From Candidatus Lachnocurva vaginae (GTDB taxonomy: Bacteria > Bacillota > Clostridia > Lachnospirales > Lachnospiraceae): a DNA stretch of 64,000 nt. The translations under genes were made by a program, and so were the position numbers. The stretch is from contig CP049781.1 in assembly GCA_011082265.1 (NCBI GenBank), positions 124,001 through 188,000 on the forward strand, read 5' to 3'. How positions within the stretch are numbered: position 1 is the stretch's first letter; every line of letters begins with the position of its first letter. Under the pieces are notes generated by a model. It worked only from the letters and a program-made list of their open reading frames with translations, searched no databases and was not told the origin of the DNA. This document shows, in pieces, positions 43,730 through 52,523 of the stretch.

Positions 43730-43793
43730 AATAGGCGTTAAAGCTTAATAAATAGGCGTTTTGTGAGCGTTGTGCTTGCAAAATGCTTGCAAA
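43730..43793 (+). repeat. Left-end arm-type repeats
   Basis: Two AATAGGCGTT copies (43730-43739, 43751-43760) and two TGCTTGCAAA copies 11 bp apart (43773-43782, 43784-43793). The TGCTTGCAA pair recurs with the same 11-bp period near the right end, in the same orientation. One-helical-turn spacing just inside an att core is what integrase arm-binding or excisionase sites look like (inference). Confidence 0.65.
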
Positions 43794-43805
43794 GTTTAGA
43801 AATGG

Positions 43806-43839
43806 ATCACCTGAAGAGTAATTCTTCGGGTGATTTTTT
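43806..43839 (+). terminator. Terminator downstream of guaA, carried by the element
   Basis: ATCACCTGAAGA (43806-43817) pairs with TCTTCGGGTGAT (43823-43834, one mismatch) followed by TTTTTTG. It would stop guaA transcription from entering the element. Confidence 0.85.
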
Positions 43840-43909
43840 GTATTTAAAAATGCTACAGAGAGTTCCCATAGCATTTCATTTTAATAATCATGAATTAAAT
43901 AATAAATTC

Positions 43910-44578
43910 TTAGTTAGATTTTTTTGTATAGAAAAGTTTTACTTGTCTTAAGTCATACATTAATTCGGTATATTTATTATAATCACGATAAAATAAATCC
44001 TTTATGATAGGTACAAAAGAAAATATGAGCGAAAAAATTAGTAAAATTAAGATTATTGCTAATGCAGCTATATTAAGTATATCGGTTGGGGTAGCTGATT
44101 CACTAATTCTCTTTGCAATAAATACGACAATAGGAATAATGATAGCACCTAATGTTTTAAAAGGCTTTCCGAATTGTGACAAGAAATCACATTCGGCTTG
44201 TGCATATTTTGCTTCCGTGATTAGCATATCAAGGGAATCTACGTTTTCTATGTTAATCTTATATTTTTTTAAAACCTCAATGGTCATGTCCATTCGCTTT
44301 TCAGAATAAGGAATGTAGTGCTTTTCAAGCATGTGACTAAGATTACTCTTTTTAGAGTCAATCATAGCAAAAATTATAAGCGAAATTAAGCTTAATCCTA
44401 TTGGGATAAATGAAAATATATTTTGTTTAAAAATAAGCAAAATTCCACTGATGATAATTCCAGTAAGAAAAATAATTATAAAAATCTTTCTGTAAAGTGG
44501 AAGTTCAGTAAATGGAATGGAACTTTTGATATCTTTCAAACCAATTTTGTAGCTGATAAATAAATCACTAAATCTCAT
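43910..44578 (-). CDS. Four-helix membrane protein of unknown function
   Basis: 222 residues read leftwards from ATG 44578. Two hydrophobic helices at about residues 29-70, a central soluble part with predicted helices (SEKRMDMTIEVLKKYKIN), then two more helices at ~145-195. I do not recognise a family. It lies between the att site and the XRE regulator on the minus strand, the same slot that holds a HEPN-like gene in the neighbouring element, so it may be cargo such as an exclusion or defence effector (inference). Confidence 0.65.
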   Translation of the reverse strand: MRFSDLFISYKIGLKDIKSSIPFTELPLYRKIFIIIFLTGIIISGILLIFKQNIFSFIPIGLSLISLIIFAMIDSKKSNLSHMLEKHYIPYSEKRMDMTIEVLKKYKINIENVDSLDMLITEAKYAQAECDFLSQFGKPFKTLGAIIIPIVVFIAKRISESATPTDILNIAALAIILILLIFSLIFSFVPIIKDLFYRDYNKYTELMYDLRQVKLFYTKKSN

Positions 44579-44630
44579 ATATGTACCTCTCGTTTATTTG
44601 TAGTGTAATGTTTTGTATCAAAATTAAAAA

Positions 44631-45230
44631 TTATATCAAATTATTTTCTTTCAAATACTCAATTCTCTTTTTTAGAATTTCATCTCTTGAAAGTTCTTCA
44701 AACTCTTTCTGTGTTAGTGGTTGAGTGTAATACTCTACAGACTTATTTTTCATAGAATCAAACTGCTCTTTTGTAATGGAGTAGGACTCCAAGTCAAACA
44801 GATTATCAGACAATTCTTTTAAAATATTGCAAACATCTGCATTAAACGGATGCTCTTTATCATTACCATAGAACACAAGCTTAACATTCCATTTGTTCTC
44901 TTCTGTTTCAATATCATTCGGGAATTTATCTTCTACAATTATTTTGAATCCGATTTCTTTTTTCATTGCCAGTTCATACATAAATAATACAAAATCTCTC
45001 ATGCTTGAAAGACCTAAAGTATAGTCACTTCTTCCGGCAAGCCAATCTAAAGATACTTTGCATTTATCGGCAATATCTATCAGCACATCTATTGTAGGAT
45101 TATTTTTACCATTTTCGTAAGCAGACATTGACGGTTGAGGTATTCCTAAAAATTCTGCAAACTCCTTTTGTGTTTTTTTATTTATAGAACGAAGATATTT
45201 CAATCGTTCCGATACAGTTTTATTATTCAT
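44631..45230 (-). CDS. XRE-family repressor-like regulator of element 1
   Basis: 199 residues read leftwards from ATG 45230 (AGGAG site). N-terminal helix-turn-helix (TQKEFAEFLGIPQPSMSAYENGK, about residues 21-43), then a ~130-residue domain without recognised motifs, ending in a charged helix (EELSRDEILKKRIEYLKENN). It is divergent from the excisionase/integrase genes, so it probably represses excision, like immunity repressors of integrative elements. The intergenic region has two GTATAC sites that could be operators. Confidence 0.8.
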   Translation of the reverse strand: MNNKTVSERLKYLRSINKKTQKEFAEFLGIPQPSMSAYENGKNNPTIDVLIDIADKCKVSLDWLAGRSDYTLGLSSMRDFVLFMYELAMKKEIGFKIIVEDKFPNDIETEENKWNVKLVFYGNDKEHPFNADVCNILKELSDNLFDLESYSITKEQFDSMKNKSVEYYTQPLTQKEFEELSRDEILKKRIEYLKENNLI

Positions 45231-45272
45231 ATTACAATCTCCTATATTTATTATATCTTATTATATCAAATC

Positions 45273-45347
45273 GTATACTAAAAATAAAGAGAAAAACTGA
45301 TAAAAATTAGAAATAACTATTGCTTATATTACATAAATCAGTATACT
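45273..45347. promoter_or_regulatory. Divergent control region, XRE/xis of element 1
   Basis: Two CGTATACTA/AGTATACTA sites (palindromic GTATAC at 45273-45278 and 45341-45346) lie 68 bp apart. The right one overlaps a TATACT -10 (45342-45347) that has TTGCTT (45320-45325) 16 bases upstream and reads toward the excisionase-like gene. Repression by the divergent XRE protein is inferred. Confidence 0.55.
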
Positions 45348-45390
45348 AATATATATCACAAATTCAAATAAACGTGAGAGGAGGAAAAAT

Positions 45391-45582
45391 ATGAGAAAAA
45401 TGTATGTTAATGCTGAAGAAGTCAGCAAAGATTGGGGAGTTTCAAAACCTAAGGCATACAAAATGATAAAAGAATTAAATGAGAGAATGTTAAAAGGCAA
45501 TCCAAATCTGATAGTGATTGCAGGCAAGGTTAATCGAAAATTTTATGAAGAAAACTGTTATGGACAATCGAAAGAAGTGTAG
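45391..45582 (+). CDS. Excisionase-like small DNA-binding protein
   Basis: 63 residues behind GAGAGGAGG. MYVNAEEVSKDWGVSKPKAY is a helix-turn-helix of the kind in small excisionase/MerR-like proteins, followed by KMIKELNERM and a KVNRKFYEENCYG tail. It resembles the protein at 57354 (same AEEV/AKDV start, VNREYF end), showing the two elements are relatives. It lies 11 bases before the integrase, the usual xis-int order. Confidence 0.75.
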   Translation: MRKMYVNAEEVSKDWGVSKPKAYKMIKELNERMLKGNPNLIVIAGKVNRKFYEENCYGQSKEV

Positions 45583-45593
45583 GAGGTAGTGCT

Positions 45594-46664
45594 GTGTCAG
45601 CAAGCAAGGATAAAGAAAGAGGTACCTGGAAAATTTATTTGAGGTATGTTGATTGGCAAGGAGTAAAACAAATCCATACAAAACGTGGATTCGCTACAAA
45701 GAGAGAGGCATTGGAATATGAAAGGGAGTTTTTATCGAGTAAGTCAAGAGATTTGAATATGTTATTTGAATCCTTTGTTGAAATCTATTTGAGTGATTTA
45801 AATCCGAGGATTAAATACAACACCTATTTGACAAAGGTTCATATTATAGAAACAAAAATAATACCATACTTTGCTAAAAAATCTATAGCTGAAATAACAG
45901 CTCCGGATATTTTACAATGGCAAAATGAATTGCTTAAAAAGTCAGATGGTGAGGGGAAACAATATTCTCAAACTTACTTAAGAACAATTCATAATCAACT
46001 AAATGCAATTCTTAATCATGCCAATAAGTATTATGGCTTAACAAGTAATCCTGCTCATAAAACTACTAAGATAGGGAAATCAAAGGAACAGGAAATGCTA
46101 TTTTGGACTAAAGAGGAATATGAAAAATTCGCTGAAAGTGTTAAGAGCAAACCTGCCTCATACTATGCTTTTGAGATACTTTATTGGTGCGGTATTAGAG
46201 AAGGTGAATTGCTTGCACTTACAAAAGACGATTTTGATATTTAGAAGAAAACTCTAACTATTAGTAAATCATTTCAAAGGTTAAAAGGAAAAGATTACAT
46301 TACATCTCCAAAGACAGAAAAAAGCAATAGAGTAATTCAATTACCACAATTTCTATGTGATGAAAGGGCAGACTTCTTTGGAATGTTTTATCATCTGGAT
46401 TCAAAGGCGAGACTATTTAATTTTACAAAATCATATTTACATCATGAAATGGATAGATCTTGTAAGTTATCAGGAGTAAAACGAATTAGAGTTCATGATT
46501 TAAGACATTCTCATATTGCTTATTTGATAGAGTAAGGTTTTTCTCCTGTGGTGATTGCAGAAAGATTAGGTCATGAAAGTATCTCAATAACCTTAAACTA
46601 TGCACATTTATATCCGTCAAAGCAGTTGGAAATCATTGAAATGATAGAGAAAGAAAGGAATTAA
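45594..46664 (+). pseudogene. int: Tyrosine integrase with two in-frame nonsense codons
   Basis: From GTG 45594, one frame runs to TAA 46662-46664 and encodes a phage/ICE-type tyrosine recombinase, interrupted by TAG at 46242-46244 (after KDDFDI) and TAA at 46533-46535 (after IAYLIE). Visible parts: N-terminal arm-binding region, core-binding SAM-like domain (PDILQWQNELL, TYLRTIHNQLNAILNHA), catalytic Arg in CGIREGELL, HDLRHSH box, LGHES and the Tyr in LNYAHLYP. All catalytic residues are retained in frame, so decay is recent. Without suppression the product would lack the HxxR box and tyrosine. Confidence 0.85.
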
Positions 46665-46674
46665 ATTTATTAAG

Positions 46675-47058
46675 ATGAGTAAGATATTTAAAAGAGAAAG
46701 TCTACAAACAAAAGGTAGAAAACTGAAAGTCGATAAAAATAGAAAAAGAAATATTATAGTGAATTTCAGAATGTCTCCGGAAGAAAAAAGTTTATTGGAA
46801 GAGAAAATAGCATTATCAGGATTAAACAAATAGGATTATATGATTCAAATGAGCATAAATCATAAAGTTGAGGTATTTGGAAATATAAGAGTGTTTGATG
46901 AACTGAAAACGAAACTGAAGATGCTTAAAGAATATTTTAAAAATGTTAATTTGGACTGCGATATTGAAGAAAATAAACTCGAACTTCTGGCATATATTTT
47001 GGAAATGTTTGAAACGGTGAATAGAAATAAAAATGACTCTACCTACGGCAATAGATAG
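46675..47058 (+). pseudogene. RHH mobilization-type protein with a nonsense codon
   Basis: From ATG 46675 a frame of 128 codons is cut by TAG 46831-46833, likely from CAG (GLNK-Q-DYMIQMS). The text NIIVNFRMSPEEKSLLEEKIALSGL is a ribbon-helix-helix as in MobC-like accessory proteins, and the remainder (NIRVFDELKTKLKMLKEYF) is helical. Such a gene commonly precedes the primase in Firmicute mobilizable elements. A restart at ATG 46840 would give only the C-terminal 72 residues. Confidence 0.75.
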
Positions 47059-47068
47059 AGCCAAGGAG

Positions 47069-47113
47069 CAACCTGATAAGATTGCAAATCTTAAATAACA
47101 TTTTATCAGGTTG
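47069..47113. repeat. 11-bp inverted repeat before the primase-like gene
   Basis: CAACCTGATAA (47069-47079) and TTATCAGGTTG (47103-47113) are exact complements with a 23-base loop that itself contains AGATTGCAAATCTT. There is no T run, so it is more likely a regulatory or replication hairpin than a terminator. Confidence 0.7.
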
Positions 47114-47150
47114 TACTTCTATCATCAACATGATTATGGAGGTAATAACG

Positions 47151-48071
47151 ATGAATAAAGAAAAATATATTAACAATATTCCACAGGAATTAAAAGAATG
47201 CAAGCAATGGTTATGGTTTAAGATTTATCATAACCAAGACAAAAATGGGAATACAAAAACTGTAAAAATTCCAATCAGTCCAATCACTTATGAAGCAAAT
47301 GAATGGAACAAAAAAGAGAATTGGACAGATTTTGAAACTGCTTTAGAGGGACTAGAAAGAAGCGGCTGTGATGGACTATCATTTGTCTTAACTGAAGATG
47401 ATCCGTTTGTCTGCATTGATTTAGATAATGTTAAGGACAGCTTTGAGGATGTGCAAGACATCATAAGTGATTTTGGCGAAACATATAAGGAAATTTCCGT
47501 ATCGGGCAACAGAGTCCACATATTTGCCAAGGGCAGAATTCATAAGAATATCAACAATCAAGCTGATCATTTTGAAATGTATAAATCAAATAAGTGCATT
47601 GCTATGACCGGTGATGTCATAGGAACTTGCACAGAAGTAAAGAATGAACAATATAAGTTAAACCTTTACTATGAAAAATATGCCATTAAAGAAACGATTA
47701 GAGAGCGAATTTCATACTATAAAAGCATAGATAGTGATGTGCCGGATATTGAAGGGATTTTAAAGGCAGTGTATATGACTAATCGCAAAGGCAGAGAGCT
47801 TTTTAGAGGCGAATATTCTACAGTAGATGCTAGCAAAGATGATTTTCAATTGCTTCTTATCTTAAACAGCTTTACACATGGAAATGCAGATTTAATGCTT
47901 GAGATCTTCCTGAAATCATCATTGAACCGAATGGGTGATATGAGTAAAAGAAGAAATGAGGCAGCATATATTAAATACTTAAATCAAAGTATTCAGAAGG
48001 CACAGGAAGTCGGCGGAACGAATTATTGGGATTATAACTATCACAGAAAAACAAGGGAGGCAGTTCGTTGA
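47151..48071 (+). CDS. Primase/polymerase-like replication protein
   Basis: 306 residues from ATG 47151 (TGGAGG site; a longer upstream frame covers the inverted repeat and is rejected). Segments IPQELKECKQWLWFKI, KIPISP, NWTDFETALEG and the acidic FVCIDLDNV followed by VSGNRVHIFAKG match the N-terminal primase-polymerase domain of plasmid/phage replication proteins (IDLD and SG.. H positions as metal/catalytic sites). The helicase half is separate, encoded by the next gene, which overlaps by four bases. Likely initiates replication of the excised element. Confidence 0.7.
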   Translation: MNKEKYINNIPQELKECKQWLWFKIYHNQDKNGNTKTVKIPISPITYEANEWNKKENWTDFETALEGLERSGCDGLSFVLTEDDPFVCIDLDNVKDSFEDVQDIISDFGETYKEISVSGNRVHIFAKGRIHKNINNQADHFEMYKSNKCIAMTGDVIGTCTEVKNEQYKLNLYYEKYAIKETIRERISYYKSIDSDVPDIEGILKAVYMTNRKGRELFRGEYSTVDASKDDFQLLLILNSFTHGNADLMLEIFLKSSLNRMGDMSKRRNEAAYIKYLNQSIQKAQEVGGTNYWDYNYHRKTREAVR

Positions 48072-49030
48072 AAGCATATACGATAGATACTGAATTTGAT
48101 GCCTCTGATAAGTATATTGTTGACAATATTATTGCAAGAAAAAGCATTACGTTGATTGTAGCTTCACCCAAAAAAGGTAAGACGGCATTGGAACTTAATC
48201 TTGGGATATGTATCAATGAAGGAATTGATTTTCTTGAAAACAAGGTGCGTAGAACAAATGTTGTTTACTATTGTAACGAACTATCCGGAAAACTTATTCA
48301 AGAAAGAATTAAGAGATTAGATATACCTTGTTCAAAAACTATGAAATTTTATGAAGGCACAAGTTATGTAGACTTTGGTGAGTTTGAAAGAATTATAAAA
48401 TCTGATGTTGAATTGGGTTATGAGGTGTTCGTAGTGGATACCTTTTCTAAGATAAAATATGACAGAAAATATAATGCTAATGACTACAATGACACCTATG
48501 AAGTAATGGATAAGTATTATGAGCTTATAGAAAAATATGGTTGCACTTTTATTATGTTGTATCACACAAAAAAGGATTCATCTATCAAAAGTGTGAGTGA
48601 AAAAGTGATAGGTTCTCAAGCATTATCCGGTTCAGTAGACACCATAATAGCTATTAATAAATCATCGGAATTTGATACAGAGTTTAGCTTAGATGTAACC
48701 AGTAGGCTTTTTGAATCAAGAGTATATCAAGTAAAAATTCATCCGTCAAAAAAGATATTGGAACTTGATAAAGTTGATCCGATTGAAATGCTTGAACCGT
48801 CAATTCAAAGACTGGTTCAGATTATGCCTAAATTAAAAGAAATTGAAGGAACGATAGTTGATATTTGCTCAAAGATAAAATTAGAGATAGAGAGTCCGCA
48901 ACAATTCGGCAAGACCTTAAATCGTAATAAAGATATTCTCAGGAAAAATGGAATCAGCATTACAATGAAGCAAGGAAAAAACAACAATAACTATCAAGTT
49001 AAATATAATTCAGAGGATGTGATTTATTAA
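48068..49030 (+). CDS. RecA-like ATPase (RepA helicase type)
   Basis: 320 residues from TTG 48068, whose TTGA overlaps the stop of the primase-like gene. Walker A VASPKKGKTALELN (about residues 32-45), Walker B VFVVDTF, and a sensor-like IMLYHTKKD mark an AAA_25/RepA hexameric helicase-type ATPase. The C-terminal ~80 residues contain a predicted winged-helix-like part. With the upstream gene it forms a split primase-helicase unit. Confidence 0.75.
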   Translation: MKAYTIDTEFDASDKYIVDNIIARKSITLIVASPKKGKTALELNLGICINEGIDFLENKVRRTNVVYYCNELSGKLIQERIKRLDIPCSKTMKFYEGTSYVDFGEFERIIKSDVELGYEVFVVDTFSKIKYDRKYNANDYNDTYEVMDKYYELIEKYGCTFIMLYHTKKDSSIKSVSEKVIGSQALSGSVDTIIAINKSSEFDTEFSLDVTSRLFESRVYQVKIHPSKKILELDKVDPIEMLEPSIQRLVQIMPKLKEIEGTIVDICSKIKLEIESPQQFGKTLNRNKDILRKNGISITMKQGKNNNNYQVKYNSEDVIY

Positions 49031-49034
49031 AATG

Positions 49035-49107
49035 CCGTTCAAACCGTTCGTACCGTTTGATGTTTCGTATATAAGAGAATGTCGTACGGTATGAACGGTG
49101 CAAACGG
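49035..49107. repeat. Inverted clusters of 9-bp iterons, candidate replication origin
   Basis: Three direct 9-mers, CCGTTCAAA, CCGTTCGTA and CCGTTTGAT (49035-49061), face three inverted units (49081-49107; complement CCGTTTGCA, CCGTTCATA, CCGTACGAC) across a 19-base AT-rich centre. It lies directly after the primase/ATPase genes. Iteron arrays by replication genes are typical origins; this role is inferred. It could also fold as a large hairpin. Confidence 0.65.
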
Positions 49108-49221
49108 TAAATGAAGAATTTACACCTATTTTTTCTGTGCAAGTTAAAGATGAATTTATAAAAATCATGAATTATAGGTAGATAGCAAGTATATACTTTT
49201 TGACCACAGTCATAAAAGTAG

Positions 49222-49269
49222 GCTTGTAAGCTACAAATTCAGCTTAATCAATTTTAGGGAGAACCCTAA
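49222..49269. other. oriT-like region upstream of mobC
   Basis: In the 268-base gap before mobC are GCTTGTAAGC (inverted repeat, about 49222-49231) and TTAGGG-AGAA-CCCTAA (49254-49269) followed by GACCCCG. Hairpins just ahead of mobC/relaxase genes are the usual setting of a nick site. The exact nic position cannot be assigned. Confidence 0.5.
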
Positions 49270-49298
49270 GACCCCGAAGATGAAAGGAGTGATGGAAA

Positions 49299-49679
49299 AT
49301 GACAAAGACCGTTAATCGTAAAAATAATTGTACCGTCCATTTTATGGTAAACGAAGAAGATATGGAGGAACTTAATAGACGATTTGCATTGACTGGTTTC
49401 AAGAGTAAAAGAGAATTTTATAGGGATAGTATTTTTAAGAACAGAATTATCAGCATAGATATTTCCGGGACCTTTAGAAAAGAACTGAGGGAATTATCTT
49501 CTCTAGTAAGTCGTAACTCAGCAAACCTGAATCAAATTGCAAAGGTGGTAAACAGCACAGGAGTTATTTACAAAGATGATATTGAAAACATCAAGAAAGC
49601 TTTACAGGGAGAACTGCTTTTCTTATCAGAATTTAGAGAAAAAGTTTCCGACTATATTATCAATGAGGTTGTAGGATAA
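49299..49679 (+). CDS. mobC: MobC-like relaxosome accessory protein
   Basis: 126 residues, ATG 49299 behind AAAGGAGTG. An N-terminal ribbon-helix-helix (NNCTVHFMVNEEDMEELNRR) is followed by the MobC signature region LSSLVSRNSANLNQIAKVVN. It would bind oriT and help the relaxase. Its stop TAATG overlaps the relaxase start, so translation is coupled. Confidence 0.85.
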   Translation: MTKTVNRKNNCTVHFMVNEEDMEELNRRFALTGFKSKREFYRDSIFKNRIISIDISGTFRKELRELSSLVSRNSANLNQIAKVVNSTGVIYKDDIENIKKALQGELLFLSEFREKVSDYIINEVVG

Positions 49680-51118
49680 TGACTGTTACGAAGATACATC
49701 CGATTAAAACAACGCTTAAAAAGGCGATAGATTATATCTGTAACGGAGATAAAACCGATAGTGAAATATATGTTACAACGCACCTGTGCAGTAGAGAAAA
49801 TGCTCATAAAGAGTTTGAACTTACCAAGAAACAATTTAGCTCAAGAACAAAGACATTAGCACATCATCTAATCCAATCCTTTGTTTCGGAAGAAGTGAGC
49901 TTTGAAGAAGCACATCAAGTGGGAATCGAACTTTGCGAAAAGATTTTAGAGGGCAAATATGAATATGTCTTAGCAACGCATATCGATAAAGACAATATCC
50001 ACAATCACATAATTTTTAACTCCGTAGATGTTGATGAGGGCAAAGTTTACCATTCCTACTATGGATCATATATGAATATCCGAAATCAGAGTGACAGGTT
50101 GTGCAAGGAACATAATTTATCGGTAATAGATGTTGAAACGCAAAAGGAAATCAACGAGATTAAGCGAAGAAAGTTCGTGAATTGGTATGATTGGAATGAA
50201 GATAAAAAAGGTAAAAGTTATAAATCAAGACTTCAATTTGATATGGATAGAGTAATTCAAAAAGCAATAAATTGGGAACATTTTCTTAAAATAATGGAAC
50301 AATATGGATATGAAATTAAGTTTGGAAAGTATATTGCTTTCAAACAGAAAAATCAGCAGAGATTTACCAGAGCGAAAACTATAGGTGATAATTACACAGA
50401 AGAAAAAATCAAAGAAAGAATCCGAAATAAAGATAAAGAAATAGGAGATCTTGTTGATAAAGCTAAATATGGAAATCAGGATTGGGTAGTTCATACCAAC
50501 ATGCAAGTAGCATCCAAAATTCTGTTAAAAATAAGAGATAAAGGCTTGAACTCTATGGAATCATTAGAAAAAGGAATTCAAAAAATATCATTTCAAAAAA
50601 ATGAATTGAAACAAGAATTTGATAAACTTTCGTGGGAACAAAAGAGGATAAAGGAAGTGGTTAAGCATATTCAAATCTGTATCAGCAAAAGAGAGCATTA
50701 TCAGGGTTATCGCAAAAATCCGAATGATAAAATTTATATGATGATGAATCGAAAAGATGTGGAAGCCTATCAGAAGTCCTATGAGGAAATAGATATTTTC
50801 CTTAAACAATTTCCGTATTTGAAAGAAATTGTATTAGAAGGATTGAAGATAAAATCAAGTAAAAATCTTTTCAGAAAATTAAACGAACATTCTAAAGAAT
50901 TGCAAGCTAAACAAGAGGAGATAATCAAGAAATATAATTCATTAGCAGTTCAGTATGAGGAATTGGAACATTTAAAAAATAACATGAATGATTATCTTGG
51001 TAGGGATAAAACTGAAAAGAAAAAGGAATCGGTTATTGGTAAAATCAAGAAGTTTAAGGCTGAAGAAAAATCAAAGCCTAAAGAAAAGAAAGAAGCATCA
51101 AAGGAAGCTGAAAGATGA
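49679..51118 (+). CDS. MobP-type relaxase
   Basis: 479 residues. N-terminal relaxase domain (~1-250): early Tyr in AIDYICNGDK as probable nicking residue, and the three-His metal site ATHIDKDNIHNHIIFNSVD. The C-terminal half is predominantly coiled coil (about residues 290-440), Lys/Glu-rich at the end. It nicks and pilots the strand for transfer using a helper element's conjugation machinery. Translation is coupled to mobC. Unlike the integrase it is intact. Confidence 0.88.
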   Translation: MTVTKIHPIKTTLKKAIDYICNGDKTDSEIYVTTHLCSRENAHKEFELTKKQFSSRTKTLAHHLIQSFVSEEVSFEEAHQVGIELCEKILEGKYEYVLATHIDKDNIHNHIIFNSVDVDEGKVYHSYYGSYMNIRNQSDRLCKEHNLSVIDVETQKEINEIKRRKFVNWYDWNEDKKGKSYKSRLQFDMDRVIQKAINWEHFLKIMEQYGYEIKFGKYIAFKQKNQQRFTRAKTIGDNYTEEKIKERIRNKDKEIGDLVDKAKYGNQDWVVHTNMQVASKILLKIRDKGLNSMESLEKGIQKISFQKNELKQEFDKLSWEQKRIKEVVKHIQICISKREHYQGYRKNPNDKIYMMMNRKDVEAYQKSYEEIDIFLKQFPYLKEIVLEGLKIKSSKNLFRKLNEHSKELQAKQEEIIKKYNSLAVQYEELEHLKNNMNDYLGRDKTEKKKESVIGKIKKFKAEEKSKPKEKKEASKEAER

Positions 51119-51126
51119 TTTTGTGG

Positions 51127-51158
51127 TCGGTGTGGTTTGACTGCACCGATTATTTTTT
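51127..51158 (+). terminator. Terminator after the relaxase
   Basis: TCGGTG (51127-51132) pairs with CACCGA (51144-51149), followed by TTATTTTTTG. It separates the mobility module from the restriction-modification cargo. Confidence 0.75.
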
Positions 51159-51212
51159 GTGTCATTATGTTTGAGAAAACAGAATATAATACTGTTATAA
51201 GTTTGATTTATA

Positions 51213-51221
51213 TGTTATAAT
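51213..51221 (+). promoter_or_regulatory. Extended -10 promoter of the restriction-modification operon
   Basis: TGT-TATAAT at 51213-51221 is an extended -10; the -35 position 17 bases upstream (TGTTAT) is weak. It lies 44 bases before the small XRE gene. Confidence 0.55.
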
Positions 51222-51264
51222 AGAAACGATATGATATTAAGATGGATATGACTGGAGGATAATC

Positions 51265-51486
51265 ATGTCGAAACTTAGTTATAAAAAACTATTCAAAAGA
51301 TTGATAGATATAGAAATGAAGAATACAGAGCTTATGGATAAAGCTAAAGTGAGTAGAAGTACATTTTACAAGATAAAAAATGGTGAAAATGTAACCACTG
51401 ATGTATTACTTAGAATATGTGATGTATTGGAATGTGATATTTCAGAGATTGTAGAATGTGTTAATGATTCTTCGGAGGAAATATAA
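51265..51486 (+). CDS. Small XRE regulator, probable controller protein
   Basis: 73 residues consisting of a helix-turn-helix domain ([21 protein letters not shown], about residues 17-37; then [22 protein letters not shown]). Directly before a type II methylase-nuclease pair (1-base gap), it could be a controller (C) protein timing nuclease expression. This sequence type is also general among Cro/CI-like phage regulators, so the controller role is inferred. Confidence 0.75.
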   Translation: MSKLSYKKLFKRLIDIEMKNTELMDKAKVSRSTFYKIKNGENVTTDVLLRICDVLECDISEIVECVNDSSEEI

Positions 51487-51487
51487 G

Positions 51488-52510
51488 ATGAATTTAGTTA
51501 GCTTGTTTTCGGGGGCTGGTGGATTAGATCTAGGTTTTGAAAAAGCTGGATTTAATATAGTGGCTGCAAATGAATATGATAAAACAATTTGGGAAACATA
51601 TGAAAAAAATCATAAAACAAAACTTATAAAAGGAGATATTTGTAACATTCCTTCAGACATGTTTCCTGACTGTGATGGAATTATAGGAGGACCACCATGT
51701 CAATCATGGAGTGAAGCAGGTTCTTTAAAAGGCATCAATGATCCGCGAGGACAATTGTTTTATCAATATATACGTATTTTAAAAGATAAATATCCTAAAT
51801 TTTTCCTTGCTGAAAATGTTAAGGGAATGATGGCTAAACGACATAATGATGCGGTTGAGAATATAGTTTCTCAATTTGAGGAAGCTGGTTATGATGTATT
51901 CATTCATTTGTTAAATGCAAGTGACTATGGTGTTCCGCAAGATAGAAAAAGAGTTTTTTATGTAGGGTTTAGGAAGGATTTGAAAGCTAAATTTGAAGCT
52001 CCAAAACCCTATGAAACTAAATTAACTTTTAAAGATACAATTTTCGATTTGAAAGATTCTGCGATACCGGCATTAGAAAAAAATAAAACTAATGGAGATA
52101 ATTGCAAAGTTTTGAATCATGAGTATTTCGTTGGTGCATATTCACCTATTTTTATGAGTAGAAATAGAGTTAGACAATGGGATGAACAGGCATTTACAGT
52201 TCAAGCTTCAGGAAGGCAATGTCAGCTACATCCTCAGGCACCAGTGATGCCTAAAATAGAAAAAAATAAGAATATATTTGAACCAGGAAAAGAAACACTT
52301 TATAGACGATTAACAGTGCGAGAGTGTGCTAGAGTTCAAGGGTTTCCGGACGATTTTAAATTTTACTATACGAATCTAAACGATGCCTATAAAATGATTG
52401 GCAATGCTGTACCAGTAAATCTTGCGTATGAAATGGCTAAAGCAATTGTATCTGCTTTAGATAATTCAAGTGCAAATAGTAACCTATTAAAAACTGGGAC
52501 AGATAATTAA
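51488..52510 (+). CDS. DNA (cytosine-5) methyltransferase, M.HaeIII-like
   Basis: 340 residues from ATG 51488 (GGAGG site); an in-frame start at 51458 overlaps the regulator and is rejected. All C5-MTase motifs are present: [16 protein letters not shown] (I), [12 protein letters not shown] with catalytic Cys71 (IV), ENVKGM (VI), [12 protein letters not shown] (VIII), and [18 protein letters not shown] / [12 protein letters not shown] (IX-X). The target-recognition text ([37 protein letters not shown]) closely resembles M.HaeIII, so the predicted site is GGCC. It protects the host from the next gene's product. Confidence 0.9.
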   Translation: MNLVSLFSGAGGLDLGFEKAGFNIVAANEYDKTIWETYEKNHKTKLIKGDICNIPSDMFPDCDGIIGGPPCQSWSEAGSLKGINDPRGQLFYQYIRILKDKYPKFFLAENVKGMMAKRHNDAVENIVSQFEEAGYDVFIHLLNASDYGVPQDRKRVFYVGFRKDLKAKFEAPKPYETKLTFKDTIFDLKDSAIPALEKNKTNGDNCKVLNHEYFVGAYSPIFMSRNRVRQWDEQAFTVQASGRQCQLHPQAPVMPKIEKNKNIFEPGKETLYRRLTVRECARVQGFPDDFKFYYTNLNDAYKMIGNAVPVNLAYEMAKAIVSALDNSSANSNLLKTGTDN

Positions 52511-52523
52511 TTGGAGGTTAGTC

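Noticed and set aside
43763..43951. 62-codon plus-strand frame at the left end of element 1
   Set aside because: It runs through a terminator hairpin and the arm repeats and has no ribosome binding site.
45594..46664. Stop-codon reassignment or programmed read-through in the integrase
   Set aside because: The interrupting codons are TAG and TAA here and TGA in the second integrase, while the long housekeeping genes have no internal stops. Random decay is simpler.
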